Source: Oceanimonas pelagia
Lineage (GTDB): Bacteria; Pseudomonadota; Gammaproteobacteria; Enterobacterales; Aeromonadaceae
Length of the DNA: 64,000 nt
Direction of reading: 5' to 3'
NCBI RefSeq assembly: GCF_030849025.1
Contig: NZ_CP118224.1
Span: forward strand, 1,224,001 to 1,288,000
The translations under genes were made by a program, and so were the position numbers. This document shows positions 17,246 to 25,387 of this stretch, one piece after another. The first letter of the stretch is position 1, and each line of letters starts with the position of its first letter. Below the pieces are notes generated by a model. It was not told where the DNA came from. It did not search any database and was given only the letters and a program-made list of their open reading frames with translations.

Positions 17246-18214
17246 ATGAACATGCTGATTTTTCTGGCTCTGGTGGGGCTGGCGGTGGTGTGCCTGAGCA
17301 TGGCGCTGTTTGTGCCCATCAGCCAGCCCCGGCTGAAATATTCCACCATGCTCAAGCGCCGGGTGCAGGCGCTGGCGGAGGAAAACCGGGAGCAGGCCCA
17401 GGCGTCCATTTTTCGTACCAAAAAGCTGGACGCCCTGTCGCCGGCGTTGCGCCGCATAGAAACCCTGCCGTTAATGGAGCGGGTGGCGTTTTCTCTGGAG
17501 CTGGCCGGCTCCAGACTCTATGCCTATCAGCTGGTGCTGATAGTGGGGGGGATTACCCTGGTGCTGGTAGTGGGCAGCTGGTGGTGGCTGCACAATCTCT
17601 GGCTGAGTCTGCTTATGCTGGTGGTGCCCTCACTGATTGCCTGGATCAAGCTGAAGCGCAGCTACCTCAACCGGCTGGCGCTGTACGAGCAGCAAATGCC
17701 GGAAGCGCTGGACATCATGAAACGGGGCCTGCAGGCGGGTTATTCCTTTGCCGACACCATCAAGCTCATCAGCGAGCAGATGCCCAACCCCATCGGCCGC
17801 GAGTTCGCCCTGGTGTTTGCCGACATCAACTACCGCAAGGATGTGCGCAAGGCCATGACCGGCCTGCTGGAGCGGGTGCCCAGCATCTCCAACATGGCGC
17901 TGGTCAGCGCCGTGCAGGTGCAGCGGGAAACCGGCGGCAACCTGGTGGAAAACATCGACAAGCTGGCCACCATCATTCGTGACCGGTTCAAGTTCAACCG
18001 CCAGTTGCGCACCCTGTCGGCGGAAGGACGCATGTCCGGCTGGGTGCTGGTACTCACGCCCTTTGCGCTGTTTGCGCTGATTTTCGTGACCACGCCAAGC
18101 TACATTACCGAGCTGGTAAACACGCCGGAAGGCAACCGCCTGTTGATTGCGGGGGCCATTGGCATGGCGCTGGGCACCTGGTGGATTAGCAAAATTATCA
18201 AGATAGAGGTGTGA
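17246..18214 (+). CDS. tadB: TadB inner-membrane platform protein
   Basis: A 322-residue membrane protein with a T2SSF (GspF-like) domain. Membrane segments flank the cytoplasmic part LYEQQMPEALDIMKRGLQAGYSFADTIKLI, and QVQRETGGNLVENIDKLATIIRDR is the conserved GspF segment. With TadC it forms the platform that couples the TadA motor to pilin polymerisation. Only one base separates its stop from the tadC ATG. Confidence 0.94.
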   Translation: MNMLIFLALVGLAVVCLSMALFVPISQPRLKYSTMLKRRVQALAEENREQAQASIFRTKKLDALSPALRRIETLPLMERVAFSLELAGSRLYAYQLVLIVGGITLVLVVGSWWWLHNLWLSLLMLVVPSLIAWIKLKRSYLNRLALYEQQMPEALDIMKRGLQAGYSFADTIKLISEQMPNPIGREFALVFADINYRKDVRKAMTGLLERVPSISNMALVSAVQVQRETGGNLVENIDKLATIIRDRFKFNRQLRTLSAEGRMSGWVLVLTPFALFALIFVTTPSYITELVNTPEGNRLLIAGAIGMALGTWWISKIIKIEV

Positions 18215-18215
18215 T

Positions 18216-19157
18216 ATGGACACGCTCAATCAAATGTTGGGTCAGGTGCTGGCCGATCCGCAATTGCGCCAGTGGGTGCTGATTGGAGTGGTTGGCCTGA
18301 GCGCTCTTACCCTGTTCTGGGGGCTGACCCTGGTGGCCAGCGGGGTGGCCAGCCCTTATCGCCGTCAGCTGCGGGAAATTCAGCGGGAAGTGGATGAAGA
18401 CGAAGAATCCCTGGAGCAGCGACTGGTTATCGCCAAGGAGCACGGCAGCGGCTTTAACGGCCATCGGGTGCGCACCCTGCTGGTGCACGCCGGTTATCAG
18501 AAAGGTTCTGCCTACCGGGTGTTTGTGGGGATCAGAGTGATGGTAATACTGGTGTCCTTGCTGGTCACCTTTGTTGTCCTCAATATGATGACCCAGTTGC
18601 CTCTGAGCGGCATTCTGCTGGTGCTGCTCGGGGTGGGTTATGTGGCCTATATTCTGCCGGTATTTGTGCTGGAGCGGCTGGCCAACAAGCGTATGACCCG
18701 CATGAAGCTGGCCATGCCCGATGCCCTCGACTTGCTGGTGGTGTGCACCGAGGCCGGCCTGGGGTTCAAGGCGGCGTTGCAGCGGGTGGCCCAGGAGGTG
18801 AGCATGAGTCATGAAGAGCTGGCCGAGGAGCTGACGCTGATTTCCGCCAAGCTCAGGGCCGGCTTCAGCATGCAGCAGGCCTTTGACGAGTTTATTCTGC
18901 GCACCGGGCTGGAAGACTTTAAAAGCCTGAGTGTGGCCATTAACCAGAGCATTCAGCTGGGCACCAGCATTGCCGAAACCCTGCGTATCTACGCCGATGA
19001 ATACCGCATCAAGCGCAAACAGGAAGCGGAAGAAATGGCGGCCAAGGTGGGTACCAAGATGATTTTTCCGCTGGTCACCATGATCTGGCCATCGTTTTTT
19101 ATCGTGGCCATTGGTCCGGCCCTGATCAAGGTGTTCCGGGTGTTCGGCAACATGTAG
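18216..19157 (+). CDS. tadC: TadC inner-membrane platform protein
   Basis: A 313-residue partner of TadB, also with a T2SSF domain (AMPDALDLLVVCTEAGLGFKAALQRVAQEV ... LGTSIAETLRIYADEYRIKRKQEAEEMAAKVGTK in outline). Several membrane spans lie at the N-terminus and near residues 100-150, and one at the C-terminus. The extra N-terminal span is usual for TadC. Confidence 0.93.
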   Translation: MDTLNQMLGQVLADPQLRQWVLIGVVGLSALTLFWGLTLVASGVASPYRRQLREIQREVDEDEESLEQRLVIAKEHGSGFNGHRVRTLLVHAGYQKGSAYRVFVGIRVMVILVSLLVTFVVLNMMTQLPLSGILLVLLGVGYVAYILPVFVLERLANKRMTRMKLAMPDALDLLVVCTEAGLGFKAALQRVAQEVSMSHEELAEELTLISAKLRAGFSMQQAFDEFILRTGLEDFKSLSVAINQSIQLGTSIAETLRIYADEYRIKRKQEAEEMAAKVGTKMIFPLVTMIWPSFFIVAIGPALIKVFRVFGNM

Positions 19158-19160
19158 CCG

Positions 19161-19190
19161 GGCCTTCCCCCCTTGGCAAGGGGGAAGGCC
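19161..19190 (+). terminator. Strong hairpin between tadC and tadD
   Basis: GGCCTTCCCCC pairs with GGGGGAAGGCC around a short loop. There is no T run after it, so it may be an mRNA-stabilising or processing hairpin rather than a classical terminator. It could lower tadD expression relative to tadA-C. Confidence 0.45.
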
Positions 19191-19271
19191 AATACTGGCC
19201 CGAACGAAACACAACGACTAGCATAAGAACAATAAAAGCGTTTGCCACGGAACCGGCTCGAGGATAACAAC

Positions 19272-20219
19272 ATGAAACATACTGCAATGGCGCTGGTAAT
19301 CATTCTGCTGTCCGGTTGCTCTGCCATGTCGGACTCTCGCGAAAACGGACTTTCTTCCGTCAAAACTCCGGGGGCGGGGGCCATTAAACCCACCAACGGC
19401 CAGGAAGCACAAATGCTGATTGCCCAGTCCCAGACCTCGGGTGATCTCGACGCCATGATCTATGCCTACACTCAGGCGCTGGCGTTTGACGATTTCGAGG
19501 CGGTGGATATTTATCTCAACATCGCCCGGCTGGAGCGCCAGCGCAACAATAATGCCCGGGCCGAGCAGGCTTACCGCAGCGCCCTGGCGCAGGACAGCAA
19601 GCGTCTGGATGTTAAAGAAGGGCTGGCCCTGCTGCTGATTGACATGAAACGCCACAACGAAGCCGAAACCCTGTTAAGGGAAGTGATCAGTACCGATCAG
19701 GCCAGGCTGGGCCAGCGCACCGCCGACGCGGGGGAATGTGTTACCAACGCCGACTCGCCCTGGCGCAGCTACAACGGTCTGGGGTTGCTGGCGGATATTC
19801 TGGAGCAGGGCCAGCAGGCCCGGAAATATTATCAGTGTGCCCTGCAAATTCAGCCTGGCATGGCCATGCTGCACACCAACCTGGGTTTCTCCTATTACCT
19901 GGAAGGGGAATACCCCCAGGCCGAGCGCTCCCTGCTGCGGGCGGTGAACCAGGAGCCTGAATATGAGCGTGCCTGGAGCAACCTGGGGCTGTTGTATTAC
20001 CGCTGGGGCCGCAGCTCGGAAGCACTGATGGCGCTGCGCAAAATCATGTCCCAGGCCGAAGCGCTCAATGATCTGGGCTATATCGCCATGATGGAAGGGG
20101 AATATGAAGACGCGGCGAGCCTGTTTCAGCGTGCCATTGATGCCTCGCCCCGTTACTACCCCAAGGCGGTGGAGAACCTGAACCAGGCGAAGTCCATGCA
20201 GGCCGTCAGCAAGCGTTGA
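19272..20219 (+). CDS. tadD: TadD, TPR lipoprotein of the Tad locus
   Basis: A 315-residue lipoprotein with lipobox LLSGC near residue 15, then five or more tetratricopeptide repeats (for example YNGLGLLADILEQGQQARKYYQCALQIQPG and YERAWSNLGLLYYRWGRSSEALMALRK). TadD is needed for Flp pilus assembly, probably by supporting the secretin or other envelope parts. The ATG at 19272 follows GAGGATAAC and gives a normal lipoprotein signal; an upstream in-frame start would spoil it. Confidence 0.9.
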   Translation: MKHTAMALVIILLSGCSAMSDSRENGLSSVKTPGAGAIKPTNGQEAQMLIAQSQTSGDLDAMIYAYTQALAFDDFEAVDIYLNIARLERQRNNNARAEQAYRSALAQDSKRLDVKEGLALLLIDMKRHNEAETLLREVISTDQARLGQRTADAGECVTNADSPWRSYNGLGLLADILEQGQQARKYYQCALQIQPGMAMLHTNLGFSYYLEGEYPQAERSLLRAVNQEPEYERAWSNLGLLYYRWGRSSEALMALRKIMSQAEALNDLGYIAMMEGEYEDAASLFQRAIDASPRYYPKAVENLNQAKSMQAVSKR

Positions 20220-20228
20220 GGGTTGGCC

Positions 20229-20870
20229 ATGCAGCTATACAGCTTTTTTAACAGCTCGACTTCTTACCGGGTGCGGATTGCCCTGGCGATCAAGGGGCTG
20301 AGTGTGGATTACTGCGCCGTCAACCTGAGGGCCGGTGAACAGCGAGAAACAACCTACCGGGCTTTGAACCCGGCCGGTGGCGTGCCTTTGTTGATCGACG
20401 AGCAGGGCAACGGGCTTGGCCAGTCGCTGGCCATTATCGACTACCTTGAGGCCCTGCATCCCGAGCCGCCCCTGCTGCCTGCTAACCCTCTGGTCCGGGC
20501 CAGAGTGCTGGAACTGGCCCATCTTGTGGCCTGCGACATGCACCCGCTTAACAATCTTCGCGTGCTTAACTACCTGACAAACGAGCTGGGCGTCAGCGAA
20601 GCCCAGAAGCAGGCTTGGTACGAACACTGGATAGCAGAAGGGCTGAGGGCTGCCGAAGCATTATTGATCCGGTACGGGTTTGGCGACTACTGTTTTGGCG
20701 ACCGGCCCACCCTTGCCGACTGCTGTCTGGTACCTCAGGTGGCCAACGGTATGCGCATGCACTGTGATCTCACGTCCTATGCCAGGGTGATGGCCGTTTA
20801 CCAACACTGTCTGCAGCAACCTGCGTTTCAGCAGGCTGCGCCGGCCATGCAGCCCGACTTTACTTCGTAA
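20229..20870 (+). CDS. maiA: Maleylacetoacetate isomerase (zeta-class glutathione transferase)
   Basis: A 213-residue two-domain GST fold. The N-terminal glutathione-site motif SSTSYRVRIALAIKGL matches the zeta-class SSxxSxRVRIAL signature. The enzyme isomerises maleylacetoacetate in tyrosine and phenylalanine breakdown. No other gene of that pathway is in the window. It starts nine bases after tadD. An alternative TTG at 20223 is less likely. Confidence 0.88.
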   Translation: MQLYSFFNSSTSYRVRIALAIKGLSVDYCAVNLRAGEQRETTYRALNPAGGVPLLIDEQGNGLGQSLAIIDYLEALHPEPPLLPANPLVRARVLELAHLVACDMHPLNNLRVLNYLTNELGVSEAQKQAWYEHWIAEGLRAAEALLIRYGFGDYCFGDRPTLADCCLVPQVANGMRMHCDLTSYARVMAVYQHCLQQPAFQQAAPAMQPDFTS

Positions 20871-20941
20871 CCCTGCTTGCTGGCGGGGGCGAAAGTGTCC
20901 GCACGTCCACCAACTTTATTTTTCATGTCAGACAAGGCCGC

Positions 20942-21349
20942 TCAGTGCAGCGGGCTGGTCGCCGCTGCCGGCCCGATCACAAAAAGGCGGCTGCTGGCTT
21001 GCCCGGGGGGCGAAAAGGTTCCATCTTGCTGTTGCCAGCACACCACGGCGGCAATGGCCGGGCTGGCCAGGGCTTTTTGCAGCTGGTCCGGACTAAGGCG
21101 GTGGGCATCCACCACGTAAGCCGGATTGATGCCGGCGGCGCTCAGGGTGTGGCGACACAACCGGCCCGGCGCGTTGGCAATCAGGATCCAGCCGGTGCTG
21201 CTGTGGCTTAGTGCCGCCAGGCTCGCGAGCAAGGCGGCCGGAGGTTCGGCCATCGGGCGGTTGCCGGTACTGGCGGTGGTGCTGCAGCGGGGCAGCGGGT
21301 CTTGTTGAGAGATCAGTGCCTGCTTGCGGATTAACGAAAGGTGCATCAT
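20942..21349 (-). CDS. sulA: SulA-like SOS cell-division inhibitor
   Basis: A 135-residue protein resembling the SulA/RecA-like family in its central part, STGWILIANAPGRLCRHTLSAAGINPAYVVDA, which parallels the SulA segment that contacts FtsZ. E. coli SulA has 169 residues, so this one is short at the N-terminus. A near-consensus LexA box overlaps its promoter (21374-21389), which strongly supports an SOS role. It would block FtsZ polymerisation after DNA damage. The family call from sequence alone is moderate; the regulatory site raises it. Confidence 0.72.
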   Translation of the reverse strand: MMHLSLIRKQALISQQDPLPRCSTTASTGNRPMAEPPAALLASLAALSHSSTGWILIANAPGRLCRHTLSAAGINPAYVVDAHRLSPDQLQKALASPAIAAVVCWQQQDGTFSPPGQASSRLFVIGPAAATSPLH

Positions 21350-21373
21350 GGTTCGGCCCTGCCTGTTGTTTTA

Positions 21374-21389
21374 CTGTTTATATATACAG
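21374..21389. promoter_or_regulatory. LexA binding site (SOS box)
   Basis: The 16-mer CTGTTTATATATACAG matches the LexA consensus CTG-N10-CAG with an A+T core. It overlaps the -10 region of the minus-strand sulA-like promoter and lies 101 bases upstream of the plus-strand DUF4250 gene, so LexA could control both. Confidence 0.88.
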
Positions 21390-21414
21390 TATTCACTTGA
21401 GGCGGGCTGGTCAA
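21386..21414 (-). promoter_or_regulatory. Sigma-70 promoter of the sulA-like gene
   Basis: Read on the minus strand, TTGACC (21414-21409) is followed after exactly 17 bases by TACTGT (21391-21386). The LexA box covers the -10 hexamer, so repression by steric blocking is expected. Confidence 0.65.
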
Positions 21415-21489
21415 TATTTAACTGGTTAAATTTACAGTGTTTCGATCTTGCCGGCAGTTTCACCGGCCCGTTACCTGCAGGAGAGCCAC

Positions 21490-21684
21490 ATGGACAGAAC
21501 GCAACTGGAACGAATGGACACTCACATGGTGCTGAGCATTCTCAACGAAAAGCTGCGCATTGAATGCGACAGCCTGGATGCACTGCTGTCGCGCTACGAG
21601 CTTGACGGCGGCTGGCTGAGGGCCCGCATGGCACAAATTGGCTACCGTTACGACAGCCATACCAATCAGTTCCGGGCCGCTTGA
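21490..21684 (+). CDS. DUF4250 domain protein
   Basis: A 64-residue protein matching the DUF4250 pattern, with MDTHMVLSILNEKLRIECDSLDALLSRYELD and a C-terminal YRYDSHTNQFR. The function of the family is unknown. The ATG at 21490 has an AGGAGAG ribosome site. It is divergent from the SOS-controlled sulA-like gene and shares the control region that holds the LexA box. Confidence 0.8.
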   Translation: MDRTQLERMDTHMVLSILNEKLRIECDSLDALLSRYELDGGWLRARMAQIGYRYDSHTNQFRAA

Positions 21685-21690
21685 GAAGGT

Positions 21691-21720
21691 AAAACCGGGC
21701 TGTCATAGTCCGGTTTTTTT
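21691..21720 (+). terminator. Intrinsic terminator after the DUF4250 gene
   Basis: AAAACCGG pairs with CCGGTTTT around an 11-base loop and is followed by more T residues. Confidence 0.78.
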
Positions 21721-21735
21721 GTAGAGGACACGGGC

Positions 21736-22389
21736 ATGGATCCACAGTTCTGGCACCAGCGTTGGCAAACATCGCGCATTGGCTTTCATCAAGGCGACAT
21801 CAATACTCATCTGCGTGCCTGCTGGCATCACACCGAAGCGCGGCCGGGCACCGAGGTGCTGGTGCCCCTGTGTGGCAAAAGTCGCGATATGCACTGGCTG
21901 GCGGAGCAGGGCCACTCCGTGGCCGGCTTTGAGCTGTCGCCGCTGGCGATCGGGGACTTTTTTGCAGAAGCCGGGCTGGCGCCGCTGTGCCAATCCGAGG
22001 GCCCCTTTGTGCGCTGGCAGCGGCCCCCGTTCAACCTGTATGAGGGTGATTTCTTCAGGGCCGATACTCTGGGCCGGCAGTTTGCACTGGCCTATGACCG
22101 GGCGGCCCTGATTGCCCTGCCGCCCGCCATGCGGCCCGGTTATGCCGCTCTGCTGGCGGCGCTGATGCAAGCCGGTGGCCGGATGCTGCTGATCACCGTT
22201 AATCACGATGGCCCCGAAGAGCAGGCACCGCCCTTTGCGGTGGATGAGACCGAGGTAAAAGCGCTGTTTGAGCCGCATTTCGAGGTGAAGCTGCTGCAGC
22301 GCATTGAAGAAGGCCGGCAGAACCGCCGGGTGGCGGCGGGAGAGTGCCGCTTTTTTGATGAGCTGTGCTTTGTGCTGAAGCGATATTGA
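21736..22389 (+). CDS. tpm: Thiopurine S-methyltransferase
   Basis: A 217-residue SAM-dependent methyltransferase. The family N-terminus (FWHQRWQTSRIGFHQGDIN) and the SAM-site segment VLVPLCGKSRDMHWLAEQGHSVAGFELS are clear. Bacterial Tpm proteins methylate thiopurines and, in some species, selenium or tellurium compounds. It is a single gene preceded by a terminator. Confidence 0.93.
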   Translation: MDPQFWHQRWQTSRIGFHQGDINTHLRACWHHTEARPGTEVLVPLCGKSRDMHWLAEQGHSVAGFELSPLAIGDFFAEAGLAPLCQSEGPFVRWQRPPFNLYEGDFFRADTLGRQFALAYDRAALIALPPAMRPGYAALLAALMQAGGRMLLITVNHDGPEEQAPPFAVDETEVKALFEPHFEVKLLQRIEEGRQNRRVAAGECRFFDELCFVLKRY

Positions 22390-22625
22390 TGTTAACAAAT
22401 TGAAGCATAATTCTGATTTTATGTTAATATGCAGCCTGATGTTTCAACTTGTTCTTTCTGTGTAATACTTTTATCTGTAAAATAACTATTCACTGAATGC
22501 GGCTGTTAATGCTGCATTATGCATCACTTGATGAGCATTATGCAGATGAATGGGCTGTAACATCTTCTTTTTACAGTAATTGTTATTTTTACCGTGCCGC
22601 GAGCGCCGGCCGGAAAGGAGTATTC
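22390..22625 (+). promoter_or_regulatory. Control region upstream of the YjiH-family gene with paired repeats
   Basis: This A+T-rich gap carries GCATTATGCA twice, at 22514-22523 and 22535-22544, spaced 21 bp apart (two helical turns). Together they form an imperfect dyad, CTGCATTATGC at 22512-22522 facing GCATTATGCAG at 22535-22545. The geometry suits a dimeric or tetrameric repressor. I cannot name the regulator. Confidence 0.5.
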
Positions 22626-23990
22626 ATGGAGAAAACGCTGACGGCGCGCGCCAGTGGCACCCGCAACTGGCTGATGTTTGTGCTGCCCTCGCTGGCGGGC
22701 ATTCTGCTGTTCATGACCCCCGTGGCCTGGCAGGGCAACCTCACCATCATGATTGCGGTGCTGGCCAAGAGCGTGCAGGCCGCTCTGGGGGCACACCTGC
22801 CTGCCATTGTGACCGGCATTATCACCCTGTCGGCACTGCTGACGCTGCTCGGCAGCCTGTTCAGGCCCGCCTGGCTGCAAAATCATGCCTTTTTCAATAC
22901 CCTGTTCAATGTGCGGCCGGTGTGGCTGGTGAGCCGGCTGCTGGGTGCCCTGTTTGTGTTGCTGGTGTACTTTCAGGCCGGCCCCGAGCTGCTCTACAGC
23001 GGCGACACCGGTGGCCTGGTGCTGAACGATCTGCTGCCGGTGCTGTTTTCCGTGTTTATCTTTGCCGGCCTGCTGCTGCCGCTGCTGCTCGACTTCGGTC
23101 TGCTGGAGCTGGTGGGCACCCTGCTTACCGGGGTGATGCGACCGGTGTTTCGCCTGCCGGGACGCTCGGCGGTAGACTGCATGGCCTCCTGGCTGGGCGA
23201 CGGCAGTGTGGGCATTCTGCTCACCAGCAAGCAGTATGAGGGACACCACTACACTCAGCGGGAAGCGGCGGTGATCGGCACCACCTTTTCGGCGGTGTCC
23301 ATTACCTTCAGCCTGGTGGTGCTGGCCCAGGTCAAACTGGAGCACATGTTTCTGCCCTTTTATGGCGCCGTGTGCTTGGCGGGCATAGTGGCGGCCATTG
23401 TGGTGCCGCGGCTGCCGCCGCTGTGCTGGAAGAAAGACACCTTCATCAACGGCGAAGCCCGTCCGGCCAATGCCGAGACCACCCCGGAAGGTTACTCCCG
23501 CCTGAGCCACGGCCTGAGCTTGGCGCTGGCCCGCGCCGACAGGGTGGAAGGCCTGGGGCAGGTGGCGCGCACCGGCGTGCACAATGCCCTCGACATGTTG
23601 CTGGGTGTGTTGCCGGTGGTCATGGCGTTCGGCACCCTGGCGCTGGTGGTGGCGGAAACCACGCCGCTGTTCAGCTGGCTGGGCGTGCCCTTTGTGCCGC
23701 TGCTGGAGCTGCTGCAAATTCCCGAAGCGGTGGCCGCGTCCCAGACCATGGTGGTGGGCTTTGCCGACATGTTTATTCCGGCCATTCTCGCCACCTCCAT
23801 CGAGAGCGACATGACCCGGTTTGTGATCGCCGCCTTGTCGGTAACCCAGCTTATCTACATGTCGGAAGTGGGCGCCCTGCTGCTGGGCAGCAAGATCCCG
23901 GTGAACATTGTTGAGCTGTTTGTGATCTTCCTGATGCGCACCCTGGTTACCCTGCCGGTGATCGCCCTGGTGGCACACTGGGTATTCTGA
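22626..23990 (+). CDS. YjiH-family membrane transport protein (Gate/nucleoside-recognition domain)
   Basis: A 454-residue inner-membrane protein with about ten spans and two Gate-type domains (DFGLLELVGTLLTGVMRPVFRLPGRSAVD and a related region near residues 340-420). YjiH proteins are thought to move small polar solutes, but no substrate is established. The ATG at 22626 follows AAAGGAG; an upstream in-frame start lies inside the operator-like repeats and is less likely. Confidence 0.8.
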   Translation: MEKTLTARASGTRNWLMFVLPSLAGILLFMTPVAWQGNLTIMIAVLAKSVQAALGAHLPAIVTGIITLSALLTLLGSLFRPAWLQNHAFFNTLFNVRPVWLVSRLLGALFVLLVYFQAGPELLYSGDTGGLVLNDLLPVLFSVFIFAGLLLPLLLDFGLLELVGTLLTGVMRPVFRLPGRSAVDCMASWLGDGSVGILLTSKQYEGHHYTQREAAVIGTTFSAVSITFSLVVLAQVKLEHMFLPFYGAVCLAGIVAAIVVPRLPPLCWKKDTFINGEARPANAETTPEGYSRLSHGLSLALARADRVEGLGQVARTGVHNALDMLLGVLPVVMAFGTLALVVAETTPLFSWLGVPFVPLLELLQIPEAVAASQTMVVGFADMFIPAILATSIESDMTRFVIAALSVTQLIYMSEVGALLLGSKIPVNIVELFVIFLMRTLVTLPVIALVAHWVF

Positions 23991-24044
23991 TCGGCCCCGT
24001 GGCTTCTATACTTTCGCCACGCGCAGCGGGAACAGGAGAAGCCC

Positions 24045-24581
24045 ATGTATCAAAATGTGCTGGCATTCTGGTTTGAAGAGCTGAGCCCGGCCCAGTGGTG
24101 GCACAAGGATGCTAAGCTGGATGCCGCCATTGCCGAACGTTTTGGCTCCCTGCATGAGCGGGCCTGCCAAGGCGAGCTGTGGCAATGGCGCAGCGGCGCA
24201 CTGGGCCGGCTGGCGGAGATCATTGTGCTCGACCAGTTTTCCCGCAATATTCACCGGGGCAAACCGGCATCCTTTGCCGCCGACGGCATGGCCCTGGCGC
24301 TGGCTCAGGAGGCCATCCGCCAGGGCGCCGAACACGGCCTCAGCCGCGAGCAGCGGCTGTTTCTGTACATGCCCTTTATGCACAGCGAATCCCTCGGCAT
24401 TCACGACCAGGCCCTGGTGTTGTTTGAACGGCTGGGCCTGGCCGACAACCTGGATTACGAGCGCCGCCATCGCCGTATTATCGAACGTTTCGGCCGCTAT
24501 CCGCACCGTAATGCCATTCTGGGCCGGCCGTCCACGGCGGAAGAGCTGGTGTTTCTCAAACAGCCCGGCTCGGGATTCTGA
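24045..24581 (+). CDS. DUF924 family protein
   Basis: A 178-residue soluble helical protein with the DUF924 features VLAFWFEELSPAQWW, IIVLDQFSRNIHRG and LFLYMPFMHSES. The fold is TPR-like, and no activity is agreed for the family. It follows the YjiH gene by 54 bases and ends in a strong shared terminator. Confidence 0.88.
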   Translation: MYQNVLAFWFEELSPAQWWHKDAKLDAAIAERFGSLHERACQGELWQWRSGALGRLAEIIVLDQFSRNIHRGKPASFAADGMALALAQEAIRQGAEHGLSREQRLFLYMPFMHSESLGIHDQALVLFERLGLADNLDYERRHRRIIERFGRYPHRNAILGRPSTAEELVFLKQPGSGF

Positions 24582-24586
24582 CATTA

Positions 24587-24628
24587 AAAAAAAGGCCGGC
24601 GTCATTTAATGACGCCGGCCTTTTTTTC
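24587..24628. terminator. Bidirectional terminator between the DUF924 and DUF2057 genes
   Basis: AAGGCCGGCGTCA pairs with TGACGCCGGCCTT around TTTAA, with A and T runs on the two sides, between convergent genes. Confidence 0.92.
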
Positions 24629-24641
24629 TTTTTACCTTTTA

Positions 24642-25277
24642 TTACTGCTGCTGAATGGCCCAGATCTGAAAGGCGCGGCGGGTGTCGGCGTCGGCGGCGT
24701 TCCACCAGTGTTGCAGCATTTCCATGGCGTCGGCGTCTACCACGGCGTCACCGAACTTGGCCTGGGCGGCGGCCACGGCGGCCTCGGTGCGGCCGTTAAA
24801 GGCCTGGCGGGTTTCCTTCAGGTATGCCTGAATGCCACCGGCGGTGTCCAGCCCGGCGGGCATGGGAATGGTAGACAGCTCGGCGTCAACGGGCTGGCCG
24901 GTACGCTTGTCCACCACGGTCAGTTGCTCCGGCTGCTCGCGCAGAAACTGCTTGGCCAGCTGGTAGTTAAGCGGCGCCTTGAAGTCGATGGTCAGCTCGG
25001 CATCGGCAGGCACGTCGGCGAGTTCAATGATCACCGGCTCGCCGTTCAGCACCCGCACTTCGTTGCGGTTGGAATAGTCGTTGGTGTAGCCGATGGCCAG
25101 CTGGTTCTTGCCTTCGTTCAGGGTAACTTCATGAATGCTTTTGGTAATGGTGTTGGCGGTTTTCTCGCCATTCACCAGAAAAATCTGATAAGGCTGCTGG
25201 GCTTCAAAGGTGGCGGCGCTGGCGCCAAAACACAGACCGGCCGCGGCCAGGGCGGCAAGGGTAACATGCAGTTTCAT
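24642..25277 (-). CDS. DUF2057 family exported protein (YccT-like)
   Basis: A 211-residue protein with a clear signal peptide (cleavage near GASAATFEAQ). The mature sequence, with FLVNGEKTANTITKS and ELNEGKNQLAIGYT-like text, fits the YccT/DUF2057 family of periplasmic proteins of unknown role. The start at 25277 is chosen because it gives the signal peptide and has AGGAGCCC upstream on the minus strand; the frame is open far upstream. Confidence 0.85.
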   Translation of the reverse strand: MKLHVTLAALAAAGLCFGASAATFEAQQPYQIFLVNGEKTANTITKSIHEVTLNEGKNQLAIGYTNDYSNRNEVRVLNGEPVIIELADVPADAELTIDFKAPLNYQLAKQFLREQPEQLTVVDKRTGQPVDAELSTIPMPAGLDTAGGIQAYLKETRQAFNGRTEAAVAAAQAKFGDAVVDADAMEMLQHWWNAADADTRRAFQIWAIQQQ

Positions 25278-25387
25278 AGACAAGGGCTCCTGAGCCATTC
25301 TGCCCGTTTCGGGCGTAAAGTAACGAATTAAACCGGAGGATTGTGACAATTTATAAAACCGGACGCAATTGGCAAACCGGTGCCGGC

